Below, one piece after another: positions 15,110 through 23,714 of a stretch of 64,000 nt of DNA. Source of the stretch: Streptosporangiaceae bacterium. Its GTDB lineage: Bacteria; Actinomycetota; Actinomycetes; Streptosporangiales; Streptosporangiaceae. The stretch's first letter is position 1, and the number at the start of each line of letters is the position of its first letter. The notes under the pieces are model-generated. The model did no database searches, had not been told where the DNA came from, and was given only the letters and a program-made list of their open reading frames with translations. The translations under genes were made by a program, and so were the position numbers. The DNA lies in assembly GCA_025934635.1 (NCBI GenBank), contig JAICWX010000001.1, positions 30,659-94,658 of the forward strand, in the 5' to 3' direction.

Positions 15110-17830
15110 GTGACGGTTACCGTCCCCGCTGTCGACCCTGGCCCTGGCTTTTTCCCTGGCCTGCTGGCCCGGGACCGGGAGCTGGCCGAGCTCGGCGGGC
15201 TGCTCGACCGGGCGCGCCTGGTCACCCTGACCGGGCCGGCCGGGGTGGGCAAGAGCCGCCTCGCCGCCGCCCTCGCCGCCGACGGCCGGTGGGCGGCCCG
15301 GGCTACCGTGGACCTGCTCGACGCGTCCGACCAGACAGCCGCGCGGGAGCTCATCGCCCGCGGCGCGGCGGAACTGGCCGGGACCGGTCCGGCGGCGGGG
15401 CTGGACGGGGACCGCGGTCCCCGGCTGCTGCTGCTGGACCACTGCGACCTGGTCCTCGGCCCGGCCGCCCGGTGCGCGGCCGAGCTGCTGGCCGGGGCGC
15501 CCGGGCTGTGGATCGTGGCCACCGCCCGGGAGGGCCTGGGCGCGGGCCAGGAGACCGTCTACCCGGTCCGCCCGCTGCCGCTGCCGGACGCCGTCGCTTT
15601 TTTCGCCACCCGGGCCGGCGCCCAGCGCGGCGGGCTCGCCCCGGAGATCTCGGCCGAGATCCACCAGCTCTGCGCCCGGCTCGACGGCCTGCCGCTGGCG
15701 CTCGAACTGGCCGCCGCCCACACCAAGGTGCTGACCCCGGCCCAGATCCTGACCCGGCTGGACGACTCGATGCGGCTGCTGACCGGCGGCCTGCGGGCCA
15801 GCCACCCCCGGCACCGCTCGCTGCGCGCCGCGCTCGACTGGGGCGCCGCCACCCTGGCCGCGTCCGAGCGGCTGCTGCTGGCCCGGCTCTCGGTCTTCGC
15901 CGGCCCGTTCACCCTCGACGCGGCCGAACGGGTCTGCGCCGGGCCTGGCCTGGCCGAGGAAGAGATACTCGAGGCGCTGGCGGGGCTGGTGGCCAGGTCG
16001 TTCGTCGGCTGCGACCCTACCGGCAGGCAGGCCCGCTACCGGCTGCTGCACACCGTCCGCCAGTACGCGGCCCAGCTGCTGGCCGCCGCCGACGAGGCCA
16101 GCCTCATCCAGCAGAACCGGGTGGACTTCGCCAGCGCGCATCCGGAGACGCTGTCCGTCCCCGACCTCACCGAGGCGGTCCGCTGGTGCACCGCTCACGG
16201 CGCGATCGGCGACGCCCGGCGGCTGGCCGCGTCGGCCGCCCCCTTCTGGCTCCTGGCCGGCCACCTCCGCGACGGCGCTGCTCTCCTCGCCACGGTCGTG
16301 GCCCAGGCTGATGAGACCACGTCGTCCCCGGACCCAGCCGCCTATGCCGGCGTCCTGCTCGCCCAGGGCATGTTCGACTGCGCACTCGGCCAAGCCGACC
16401 GGGCAGCCACGGCGGCTGACCACGCCATGGCGCCGGCTGCCCGGCGCGGACCCGGCGGTGCCGGCCGGCCCTGGGCCGATGTGCTGGCCGGGATGGCCGT
16501 GCTGGGCGGCGACCCGGCCGCCGCCGCGCGCCGCATCGCCGCCGCGGCCGCCGCGCTTCCCGCGGATTCGCCGTGGGCACCGGTAGCCACCGCGCTGCAC
16601 GCCGTGGCCGCGGCCGAGGCGGGCTGGGCCGGCGAGGCGCAGGAGACGGCCGCGCGGGCCCTGGCCGCCGCCCGGGCCCTGGCCTCATCCGGGAGCCTGA
16701 CCTCATCCGAGGAAACGGCTCCCGCGCTGATCGTCGCGCTGTTCGCGGCGGGCCGGGTAGCCCGCAAGCAAGGCCGGCTGGGGGCGGCGCGGACCTGGCT
16801 CGGTGAGGCCGAGGCGCTGGCCGCCGGGCCTGAAGCCAGGGGCGCCCGCGCCTTGATCCTGGCCGAATCGGGGCGGCTGGCCCTGGACCGCGGCTCGGAC
16901 GACACCGAACCCGGCCTGGCGTGCCTCGACCAGGCGGTGGCGCTGGCCGCCGAGACGGATTCGCCCTGGCTGCACGCGGCCGCACTCGACATCCTCGGCC
17001 GCAGCCGCCTGCGGCACGGGCACGGGCCGGCCGCCCGCGGCGCCTTCGCCCGGGTCACCGCGCTGTCCCGGGAAACGGTGGCCCCCCAGGCGGTGGCCGG
17101 GATCCTCGGGCTCGGGCAGGTGGCGCTGGCGGCGGGTTCGGCCAGCGCGGCCTGGACGCTGATCGAGGAGGCGCACGCCATCGCCCGCGCCGGGGCGGCG
17201 CCGTCGCTGCTGGCCCGCACCCTGCAGGCCGTCGGTGACTGCGCCGGGGCCCTCGGCAACGTCTCGCGGGCGTGGACCGCCTACCACCAGGCGCTGACCG
17301 TCCGCCTCGAGGCCGGCCTGCCGGTCATGGCCATCGAGTCGCTGGAGTCACTGGCAGGCCTGGCGCTGGAGCAGGGCCGCACCGAGTACGGCGTCCGGCT
17401 GCTCGGCGCCGCCGACGCCCTGCGCGAGGCCGCGGGCAGCATCCGGCCGGTGCCCGCGCAGGACCGCCTGGACAAGGCGACTGCCCTGGTCACACTGGAA
17501 CCGGGCCGGTTCGCCGAGCTGCGCGCGGAGGGCCTGCGGTTGTCCCTGCCCGAGGCCGCGGCCTACGCCGGCCGCCAGCGCGGCCCCCGCCAGCGCGGCG
17601 CGGGCTGGGTCAGCCTGACCCCGGCCGAACGTCAGGTGGCCGACCTGGCCGCGACCGGCCTGACCAACCGCGAGATCGGCGAGCGGCTGTTCTCCTCGCC
17701 CCGCACCGTCCAGGTCCACCTGTCGCACGTCTTCGCCAAGCTGGGCATCAGCTCCCGCAAGATGCTGGCCACCGAGATCGAGGCCCGCAACCGCCAGCTC
17801 CCCCCGCGCCCCCAGCCCACCCCCGCCTGA
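15110..17830 (+). CDS. LAL-type (large LuxR-family) ATP-binding transcriptional regulator
   Basis: A 906-residue cytosolic regulator. A P-loop (TGPAGVGKSR, 42-51) and a Walker B-like LLLLDHCD form the NTPase domain, with an NB-ARC-like winged region near LDGLPLALELAAAH. A long Ala-rich helical TPR-like middle follows. The C-terminal LuxR helix-turn-helix reads LTPAERQVADLAATGLTNREIGERL then RTVQVHLSHVFAKLGI. The start GTG at 15110 is 6 bp after the permease stop. Such proteins are pathway-specific activators of antibiotic clusters, so it is a strong candidate controller of this operon or of the whole locus. Confidence 0.9.
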   Translation: MTVTVPAVDPGPGFFPGLLARDRELAELGGLLDRARLVTLTGPAGVGKSRLAAALAADGRWAARATVDLLDASDQTAARELIARGAAELAGTGPAAGLDGDRGPRLLLLDHCDLVLGPAARCAAELLAGAPGLWIVATAREGLGAGQETVYPVRPLPLPDAVAFFATRAGAQRGGLAPEISAEIHQLCARLDGLPLALELAAAHTKVLTPAQILTRLDDSMRLLTGGLRASHPRHRSLRAALDWGAATLAASERLLLARLSVFAGPFTLDAAERVCAGPGLAEEEILEALAGLVARSFVGCDPTGRQARYRLLHTVRQYAAQLLAAADEASLIQQNRVDFASAHPETLSVPDLTEAVRWCTAHGAIGDARRLAASAAPFWLLAGHLRDGAALLATVVAQADETTSSPDPAAYAGVLLAQGMFDCALGQADRAATAADHAMAPAARRGPGGAGRPWADVLAGMAVLGGDPAAAARRIAAAAAALPADSPWAPVATALHAVAAAEAGWAGEAQETAARALAAARALASSGSLTSSEETAPALIVALFAAGRVARKQGRLGAARTWLGEAEALAAGPEARGARALILAESGRLALDRGSDDTEPGLACLDQAVALAAETDSPWLHAAALDILGRSRLRHGHGPAARGAFARVTALSRETVAPQAVAGILGLGQVALAAGSASAAWTLIEEAHAIARAGAAPSLLARTLQAVGDCAGALGNVSRAWTAYHQALTVRLEAGLPVMAIESLESLAGLALEQGRTEYGVRLLGAADALREAAGSIRPVPAQDRLDKATALVTLEPGRFAELRAEGLRLSLPEAAAYAGRQRGPRQRGAGWVSLTPAERQVADLAATGLTNREIGERLFSSPRTVQVHLSHVFAKLGISSRKMLATEIEARNRQLPPRPQPTPA

Positions 17831-17860
17831 CCGGCCCGCAGTGGCCCTCACCAGCGACAA

Positions 17861-17898
17861 CGACGGGGCTCCGCTGCCCTCACAGCGGAGCCCCGTCG
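17861..17898. terminator. Bidirectional terminator hairpin between convergent operons
   Basis: A perfect 16 bp stem (17861-17876 with 17883-17898) around a 6-base loop sits between the stop of the LAL regulator at 17830 and the convergent radical SAM stop at 17914. The position is ideal for terminating both transcripts. Confidence 0.8.
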
Positions 17899-17913
17899 GC
17901 GCGGCCGGCCCAG

Positions 17914-18852
17914 TCAGGTGACCGAGTCGGCTGAGGCTTCGAAGTCGCGGCGGGCGGCGGCGAACTCGGCCCAGCCGCGGCGCTCGGCGTACTCCAGGTA
18001 GACCCCGCCGCAGTCGGAGCGCAGCGGGCAGCCGTCGCAGGGCGCGCCGTGCTCCCGGGTCTGGTCGTCCATGAACTGGTCGTAGTTGTCGTAGACCTCA
18101 CCGTGGTACATCATCCGGATGAACCGCGAGCCGTCCTCGATGGCGAGGCGCTCGTACGGCGTGACGACGCAGAGCGGGAAGCCCTCCAGGGTGATCTGGT
18201 AGTCCGCGTCGGCGAGAACCAGCTCGTCGAGCACCGGCAGCAGGTGCGTCCTGGTCTCCTGCACGGTGGGCGCCTGCATGTCGAGGGCGAAGTAGCCGCT
18301 GCCGACCGGGTGCAGGTTCGAGATGTTGATGTGCTTCACGCCGAGCTCGATGCACAGCCGGCAGATGTTGCCGATCTGCCCCATGTTCATCCGCGTGACG
18401 ACCATGTTGACCCGGACCCCGATGCCCGCCGCCACCGCGTTCCTGATCCCCTCGATGGTCTCGCTGAAGCCGCCCGGCGTCTGCGTCTGGCAGTCCTGGG
18501 TGTGCGCGTCGGCGCCGTGCAGCGAGATCACGAACAGCCGGACTCCGCGCTCGGCCAGCTTGGCCACGAACGCCGGGTCCCGCAGCCGCCGCCCGTTGGT
18601 CTGGATCTGCACTTCCGGGTAGCCGAACATCTGGGCCGTCTCCAGCAGGTCCATCAGCTGCGGCAAGATGGTGGGCTCGCCGCCGTGCAGGTTGAGCGAC
18701 TCCCAGTCGTCGCCGGCGTTCGTCACCAGGAACTTCATCAGGTCCTCGTACTTGACCGCGTCGGTCTTGGCCAGCGGGGAGCCGACCACGCAGAACCCGC
18801 ACTTCTCGTTGCACAGGTCGGTCACGTGCATGCTGAGCTGCTTCATCGTCAC
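17914..18852 (-). CDS. Radical SAM protein with C-terminal cysteine cluster
   Basis: A 312-residue iron-sulfur enzyme. Cys14, Cys18 and Cys21 (CNEKCGFC) bind the SAM cluster, NLHGGEPTIL is the GGEP motif, and QIQTNGRRL follows. The C-terminus has three Cys in CDGCPLRSDCGG, which suggests an auxiliary cluster or a short SPASM/twitch-like site. The start GTG at 18852 is 7 bases after the upstream stop, and AAAGGA overlaps that junction; ATG two codons later is possible. It is the last gene of a five-gene minus-strand operon and differs from the other three radical SAM proteins, lacking their Ser-Asp-x-x-His motif. The reaction is unknown. Confidence 0.9.
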   Translation of the reverse strand: MTMKQLSMHVTDLCNEKCGFCVVGSPLAKTDAVKYEDLMKFLVTNAGDDWESLNLHGGEPTILPQLMDLLETAQMFGYPEVQIQTNGRRLRDPAFVAKLAERGVRLFVISLHGADAHTQDCQTQTPGGFSETIEGIRNAVAAGIGVRVNMVVTRMNMGQIGNICRLCIELGVKHINISNLHPVGSGYFALDMQAPTVQETRTHLLPVLDELVLADADYQITLEGFPLCVVTPYERLAIEDGSRFIRMMYHGEVYDNYDQFMDDQTREHGAPCDGCPLRSDCGGVYLEYAERRGWAEFAAARRDFEASADSVT

Positions 18853-18859
18853 AAGTCCT

Positions 18860-20122
18860 TTACAGCGTGAGGCCCGCGTGGCGAGCCGCCTCGGCGAACA
18901 CGGTGCGGGTGTCGACCTCGGTGTCGAGGATGGTCAGGTACTCGGCGCGGGCGGCGGCCAGCCGGTCCCGGGTCGCGGTGTCGTACAGGGCCCGCTCGAT
19001 GCCCTGCACCACGGCGGGCTCGTCGAGGAGCTCGAGGTCGGTGAAGGCGCCGGTGTAGGGGTTGCCGGACAGGATCGGCGCCAGGAAGTCGTGGAAGCCG
19101 AGCGGCCACATTCGCATCTGGTGCAGCGGCAGCATGCCGTCCAGCCAGGAGCGAACCGCGGGGGTGAGCCCGCCGAGCCGGGCGTCGACCGCGTCGATGG
19201 CCGGGGCGTCGGGCACGGCGAAGCTGTTGGTCAGGACGACCGCGGGGATGTCGGACAGGACGGCCCGGCCCAGCGTGGTCGCCCCGATGTTGAGGCTGAG
19301 CACCAGGTCCGAGGCGCCGAGCATGGTGGTGAAGCGGGCCGGGGAGCACGGCGGCAGGGCATGGACCCGGCCCGGCGGGAGCGCCGCCAGCTCCGGCGGT
19401 ACCTCCCCGATCAGCAGGAAGTGGGTGCTGTCGGGCAGCTGGGCCAGGTAGCGGGCGAGCAGCCGCGGTACCCCGCTCAGCACGTGGGTGCCGATCGAGG
19501 ACAGGTACTTGTCCTCCGGCATGTGCTGCCAGGGGGCGATGGTCAGCAGCACCAGCCGGTCCCTGGGCCCGAGGCCGAAGGTCTCGTGCAGATGCCGCTT
19601 GGTGCGCCGGGTCACCCGTTCGGTGCCCTCCCAGAGGCGGAACGGGTAGGCCCGGCCCTCGCGTTCGGGGTGGGCCAGCGGGACCGGGCGCAGGAACACG
19701 TCCATGTCCAGGATGCGCTTGTCGGCCGGCCGGTCTTCCTCGAACATGTCGACCGAGCAGGAGGTCTTGTCCCACTCCCAGATGTCGATCGGCAGGATGG
19801 GAACCCCGTACTCCTCGATGAACCAGGACTCCAGGCCGAACCGCTCCCGGAACACCCCGGTGAAGGTGTAGTAGTCGGACAGCACGATGGCGTCCGGCTT
19901 GAACTGGCTGACCTCCTCGTCGAGCAGGAGCCGGACCAGGCGGCCCATCCGCGGCTCGATCGTGGTGAACGGGATGCCGCTGCGCCGCATGACCTGCTCG
20001 GAGACGGGCGAGATGACGAAGTGGCTGCGCACCCCGAGCGGCTCCAGCTGGCGGGCCAGCGACAGGCCGATGACCGTCTCGCCGAAGCCGGCCGTGGACA
20101 GGGCGAAGAACATCAGGTTCAT
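18860..20122 (-). CDS. GT-B-fold-like protein, possible glycosyltransferase
   Basis: A 420-residue soluble protein. MNLMFFALSTAGFGETVIGLSLARQLEPLG resembles the N-terminal half of GT-B glycosyltransferases and UDP-sugar epimerases. The second half has TMLGASDLVLSLNIGATTLGRAVLSDIPAVVLTN, reminiscent of the donor-sugar binding part. The family may be the uncharacterised group annotated DUF6365, but this is from memory. Its ATG overlaps the stop of a nucleotidyltransferase gene by 4 bp, which supports a role in moving an activated sugar or sugar-like group. No membrane segment is visible. Confidence 0.7.
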   Translation of the reverse strand: MNLMFFALSTAGFGETVIGLSLARQLEPLGVRSHFVISPVSEQVMRRSGIPFTTIEPRMGRLVRLLLDEEVSQFKPDAIVLSDYYTFTGVFRERFGLESWFIEEYGVPILPIDIWEWDKTSCSVDMFEEDRPADKRILDMDVFLRPVPLAHPEREGRAYPFRLWEGTERVTRRTKRHLHETFGLGPRDRLVLLTIAPWQHMPEDKYLSSIGTHVLSGVPRLLARYLAQLPDSTHFLLIGEVPPELAALPPGRVHALPPCSPARFTTMLGASDLVLSLNIGATTLGRAVLSDIPAVVLTNSFAVPDAPAIDAVDARLGGLTPAVRSWLDGMLPLHQMRMWPLGFHDFLAPILSGNPYTGAFTDLELLDEPAVVQGIERALYDTATRDRLAAARAEYLTILDTEVDTRTVFAEAARHAGLTL

Positions 20123-20955
20123 CGGGACACCTCGGAGAGAACGGATGGCGCCTGGGCATCTAGGCAGCGCAGGATGCCCACCCGGGTGCCGGCGTCCTCG
20201 AACGAGCCGTCGGCGATGGGCACGCCGATGACCGTGAGACCGCGCCGGACGGCGAGGTCGAAGAAGTGGCCGATCACCGGCTCACCCGAGCCCGAGCCCG
20301 AGCCCGAATCCGGGCCCGGGCCGGCCTCCCACTCCGCCAGCCCTTCGTGCAGCAGATCCGCGAACGCGTCGCTCCAGATCGCCGCGCCCCAGGTGTTGGC
20401 GGCCGGCGGGTCGGCGGGCTTGTCGAAGACCCGGACGACGCGCTCGCCGTCGAGCAGCACCGGTCCCAGCCGCTCCGGCTCGGCGGCCGGGAAGACCGCC
20501 AGGGCCAGGTCGGCGCCGGCCGCGCAGTACCGGGCCCGCAGCCGGGCCAGCGCGTCCCCGGGGGTGGTGATGGTGTCCGGCATGGCGAAGACCACGTGAT
20601 CGCCCCGGGTCCAGGAGCGGGCCAGGTCCAGCGCGTAGGGCAGCCCGCGCGCCTCCTCCTGGTACAGGTAGCTGATCTCGAGGCCCACGTGGCGGCCGTC
20701 GCCGAAGTAGTTCAGGACGTCGAGCTTCCACGGCGCGACCACCAGGATCACCCGGTCGGCGTCGGCGCTGGCGATCGCGGCCAGGGCGTACTCGGCCACC
20801 GCCCGGGCGCGCACCCCGGTGCCGTCCCCGCCGGGCGCGGGCTCGTAGGTGATCGGCAGCAGCTCCTTGGGGTAGCGCAGCGGCGCCAGCCGGCTGCCCC
20901 GGCCCGCGGCCGGCAGCACCCCGACGAACTCCCCCGTCACGACCGGGCCGCTCAT
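20119..20955 (-). CDS. Sugar-phosphate nucleotidyltransferase-like protein
   Basis: A 278-residue enzyme of the RmlA/GalU fold, expected to join NTP and a sugar or related phosphate. The glycine-rich loop is VLPAAGRGSRLAPLRYPKELL with conserved Arg and Lys, and VFAMPDTITTP is the metal-binding segment where RmlA has a D-x-D/LGD. An acidic-Ser/Gly low-complexity insert (DSGSGSGSGEP, near residue 225) is unusual. The start ATG at 20955 overlaps the upstream radical SAM stop by 4 bp and its stop overlaps the GT-like start by 4 bp. It may activate the group added by its neighbour. Confidence 0.82.
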   Translation of the reverse strand: MSGPVVTGEFVGVLPAAGRGSRLAPLRYPKELLPITYEPAPGGDGTGVRARAVAEYALAAIASADADRVILVVAPWKLDVLNYFGDGRHVGLEISYLYQEEARGLPYALDLARSWTRGDHVVFAMPDTITTPGDALARLRARYCAAGADLALAVFPAAEPERLGPVLLDGERVVRVFDKPADPPAANTWGAAIWSDAFADLLHEGLAEWEAGPGPDSGSGSGSGEPVIGHFFDLAVRRGLTVIGVPIADGSFEDAGTRVGILRCLDAQAPSVLSEVSR

Positions 20956-21959
20956 GACTGAATCTCCTCCCGTACCTCGCCGAACCGCTCCGCCCGCACG
21001 GCGTCGGTCAGCAGTTGCTGGAAGTCCTCGCCGGCGTAGTCGGCCAGCGCCTGCCGGCCCTTCTTGGTGAGCAGCACCCGGGCGCACATGTCGCAGCCGT
21101 TGGAGAACGTGGTGCCGCTCCACCGGGCCTGCATGGCCGGCGTCTCGGTGATCATCCGGGCCAGCCCCTGCGGACCGAACGCCCGCAGGAACTGATAGCT
21201 GTGGTTCTGGTCGGCCTCGGCCATGATCTGGGCGAAGCTTTTCTGCTTGAGGTTGCCGAGGAAGTACACGTCCTTCTCGTCCGGGTGGTGCGCCCCGACC
21301 TTGGCCGCGTGGCAGGCGGCCAGGTCGCCGTTGGGGTTGACGATCGGCGTGTGCAGGAAGCAGTGGGAGGCGTAGTGCTCCGGCTCGGCCGGGTGACTGG
21401 TCTGCGCGACCGGGGCGATGTGCGGGCTCGAGATGACCCGCTCCACCGCGATCATCAGCCGGTCCCCGTAGTCCTCGTACAGCGAGCGGATCTGCCGTTC
21501 CTCGGCGTCCTCGGCGATGGTGATGCACAAGCTGATGTGCGGGATGCCGCGGGCCAGCGCCCCGTCGATCACGTTCCGCACGTACGAGGCGGGCACCTTC
21601 TCCTGGTGGAAGACGTCGGTGCTGAGGTAGAAGTGCGTCATCCCGGGCAGCTGGTCGAGGAACTTGTCCACGGTGGCCCGGTTCTTGCCCCAGAAGCTGC
21701 TGGTGAAGCAGCCGATGCCGGGCTTGGCCGGATGCCGGGCGGCCGCGTTGACCCCCGCCTTGAGCAGCGAGAACCGCTGGAACGGCTCGCCGCCGGTGAA
21801 GATGATGTTCGGGATGCCGAAATCACAGGCCTGGGTGACCCAGTCGGCGATCTCCTCGTCGGCCGGCTGGCGCTCGCGCACCGACCCGATGAACCCGCAG
21901 TGACGGCAGCCGACCGTGCAGATTTCGGTCACGCTGACCAGGATCTTGGTGTAGTACAC
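20952..21959 (-). CDS. Radical SAM protein with SPASM-like C-terminus
   Basis: A 335-residue radical SAM enzyme. Cys14, Cys18 and Cys21 (CTVGCRHC) bind the catalytic cluster and IIFTGGEPFQRF is the GGEP strand. LSTDVFHQEKVP is a motif it shares with the two radical SAM proteins encoded divergently at 22575 and 23708. Later cysteines lie in HCFLHTPIVNPNGDLAACHAAK and in NGCDMCARV, matching a SPASM-type set for auxiliary clusters. The start is GTG at 21959 with AGGGGAG upstream. Such enzymes often cross-link or epimerise peptides, but small-molecule substrates occur. Confidence 0.92.
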   Translation of the reverse strand: MYYTKILVSVTEICTVGCRHCGFIGSVRERQPADEEIADWVTQACDFGIPNIIFTGGEPFQRFSLLKAGVNAAARHPAKPGIGCFTSSFWGKNRATVDKFLDQLPGMTHFYLSTDVFHQEKVPASYVRNVIDGALARGIPHISLCITIAEDAEERQIRSLYEDYGDRLMIAVERVISSPHIAPVAQTSHPAEPEHYASHCFLHTPIVNPNGDLAACHAAKVGAHHPDEKDVYFLGNLKQKSFAQIMAEADQNHSYQFLRAFGPQGLARMITETPAMQARWSGTTFSNGCDMCARVLLTKKGRQALADYAGEDFQQLLTDAVRAERFGEVREEIQS

Positions 21960-21976
21960 GAAACTCCCCTTCGCTT

Positions 21977-22363
21977 TCAGGCGGGCACGTCCAGGGGGGC
22001 CAGCTCGCGCGCCCGTCGCAGGCAGGCGAGCGCTTCGTCACGGTCACCCAGCGCGCGCAGGGTGCAGGCCTGGTCGCGGTAGGCATCCGCCTGGCAGGAG
22101 CCGGGCGCGCCGTCGCGGGCGAGCCGCACCGCCAGCTCGGCCAGCAGCTGGGCCCGGATCCGTTCCCCGCGCAGCGCCAGCAGCCGGGCCAGCAGGCCGC
22201 AGGACCGGACGAGGTCTTCCCGGGGGAAACCGGCGCGATGCTCCAGCACGGCCTCGATCACCAGCTGGGCCTCGCCGACCCGGCCCTGGCCGAGCAGGTC
22301 ACGAGCCGACCGGAGCTGCTCGCTGACGTCGTTAGCGGCCCCTGTGATAGCGGTGGAGCGCAC
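21977..22363 (-). CDS. Small TPR-like helical protein
   Basis: A 128-residue all-helical protein with Ala/Leu/Arg-rich repeats (RVGEAQLVIEAVLEH; RAQLLAELAVRLARDG; RDEALACLRRARELAP) typical of tetratricopeptide hairpins. It is the first gene of the minus-strand radical SAM operon. GTG at 22363 is preceded by GGGGAGG at 6 bases. It may bind a peptide leader or hold enzymes together. I cannot name a family. Confidence 0.7.
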   Translation of the reverse strand: MRSTAITGAANDVSEQLRSARDLLGQGRVGEAQLVIEAVLEHRAGFPREDLVRSCGLLARLLALRGERIRAQLLAELAVRLARDGAPGSCQADAYRDQACTLRALGDRDEALACLRRARELAPLDVPA

Positions 22364-22456
22364 TGGCGCCTCCCCTCGTTACCGCATATCCGTGACGAAA
22401 CGGACAAGGCGATGCTCCGCAGGGCCGGTTGGCTGCGGCTTGCCGGCCGCCTGATC

Positions 22457-22482
22457 CCCGGTATGCCGGCGGCCATACCGGG
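22457..22482. promoter_or_regulatory. Perfect 9 bp inverted repeat in the divergent radical SAM promoter
   Basis: CCCGGTATG (22457-22465) is matched by CATACCGGG (22474-22482) across 8 bases, between the starts at 22363 and 22575. The position and symmetry fit a dimeric regulator's operator controlling both operons. Confidence 0.5.
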
Positions 22483-22531
22483 AGCCAAGGCGCGCTAGAG
22501 TCCGGCGCAAGCGGCGCTGCCTAGCGTGATT

Positions 22532-22564
22532 CCTCGGAGGGACCTGTACGGGTCCCCTCCGAGG
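22532..22564 (+). promoter_or_regulatory. Leader hairpin touching the ribosome binding site of the radical SAM operon
   Basis: Arms 22532-22544 and 22551-22564 pair over 13 to 14 bp with one bulge. The right arm ends inside the GAGGGAGG ribosome binding site (22561-22568) ahead of the ATG at 22575. In the mRNA the site would be partly closed, so translation of the operon could depend on an unfolding factor or ligand. Confidence 0.45.
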
Positions 22565-22574
22565 GAGGCCGGAT

Positions 22575-23714
22575 ATGCACCTAGCAGAGCTGCTCGCGTG
22601 CCGCCCCGTGCCGGCTTCCGCGCTGTTCATGGCCCTGACCAGGCGCTGCCCGCTGCGCTGCCGCCACTGCGCGACCATGTCCGGCACCACCTCGGAACAG
22701 CAGCCCGCCGCGCCGCTGCGCCGCTTCGCGGCCTCCTTCACCACCGCCGACCACCCGGAGTACCTGCTGCTCACCGGGGGCGAGCCGTTGCTACGCCCGG
22801 GCTTGGTAGGCACCCTGGCCGAGACCGCGCGCGCCGTCGGCACCCGCAGCTACCTGCTCACCGGCGCATTTTTCGCCGAACGAGGACGGCTCCCCGCCCC
22901 GATCCGCGCCGCGCTGGCGTCGGTCGACCACATCGCGGTGAGCATCGACGTCTTCCACGAGGCCGAGGTGCCCCGGGACCGGGTCTTCCGGCTCCTGCAT
23001 CAGCTCCTGGCCATGGGCCGCGACGCCAGCATCCAGGCGTGCGGCACCGGCCCCGATGACCCTTACCTGGCCGGGCTGACCGGCGACGTCCGCCGCGAGT
23101 TCGGCGACCGCATCCCGATGCTGGTCAGCACCGTCCGCCCGGCCGGCCGCGCCCGCAGCTGGCTCCGTACCGCCGAGCCACGGGCGGGCGAGCCGGCTGC
23201 CGCCGGGGCCGCTGCCCCGGAGCCGCCCGCCGCTCCCTGTGAGCTGCTGTCCTGGCCGGTGGTGGCCTTCGACGGGACCATCGCCGCGTGCTGCAACCAG
23301 GACGTGCTCGACACCCGGCCGGTCCCCGCGCACCTGCGGCTCGGCCACGTCAGCACGTCCACCTGGCCGGAGATCCGCCGCGCCTGCGTCTCCTCGGCCG
23401 CGCTGCGCGCCCTCCGGACCCGCGGCCCGGTCCAGCTCGCGCACCGCTTCGGCCCGGCTGGCCGGCCCGCGGCCGGGGCCGGCCCGACCGCGGCCGGCTA
23501 CTGCGCCACCTGCCGGTCGCTGCCCGCCCGGACGCTGCGCGACGCCGCGGCGGAGGCGGCCCGCCCGGCCGCCCGGCTGATCGAGCAGCAGGCCGCCGCC
23601 CTGCAGCGGGCCGCCGGCCCGGCCGGCTTCGCCCGCAGGCACGGCGACCGGTCCCGGGCCGGCCTGGTCCTGCTCGGCTACCCCGGATCAGCCGCGGGGG
23701 AGGGCCGGTGCTGA
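22575..23714 (+). CDS. Radical SAM protein
   Basis: A 379-residue radical SAM enzyme, first gene of the plus-strand operon. Cys25, Cys29 and Cys32 (CPLRCRHC) form the cluster site and YLLLTGGEPLL the GGEP strand. VSIDVFHEAEVP matches the motif in the 20952 and 23708 proteins. WPVVAFDGTIAACCNQDV and a late CATC pair supply auxiliary cysteines. The C-terminal 60 residues are Ala/Arg-rich. GAGGGAGG lies 7 bases before the ATG. It overlaps the next radical SAM gene by 7 bp, and the two proteins look like diverged duplicates. Confidence 0.9.
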   Translation: MHLAELLACRPVPASALFMALTRRCPLRCRHCATMSGTTSEQQPAAPLRRFAASFTTADHPEYLLLTGGEPLLRPGLVGTLAETARAVGTRSYLLTGAFFAERGRLPAPIRAALASVDHIAVSIDVFHEAEVPRDRVFRLLHQLLAMGRDASIQACGTGPDDPYLAGLTGDVRREFGDRIPMLVSTVRPAGRARSWLRTAEPRAGEPAAAGAAAPEPPAAPCELLSWPVVAFDGTIAACCNQDVLDTRPVPAHLRLGHVSTSTWPEIRRACVSSAALRALRTRGPVQLAHRFGPAGRPAAGAGPTAAGYCATCRSLPARTLRDAAAEAARPAARLIEQQAAALQRAAGPAGFARRHGDRSRAGLVLLGYPGSAAGEGRC

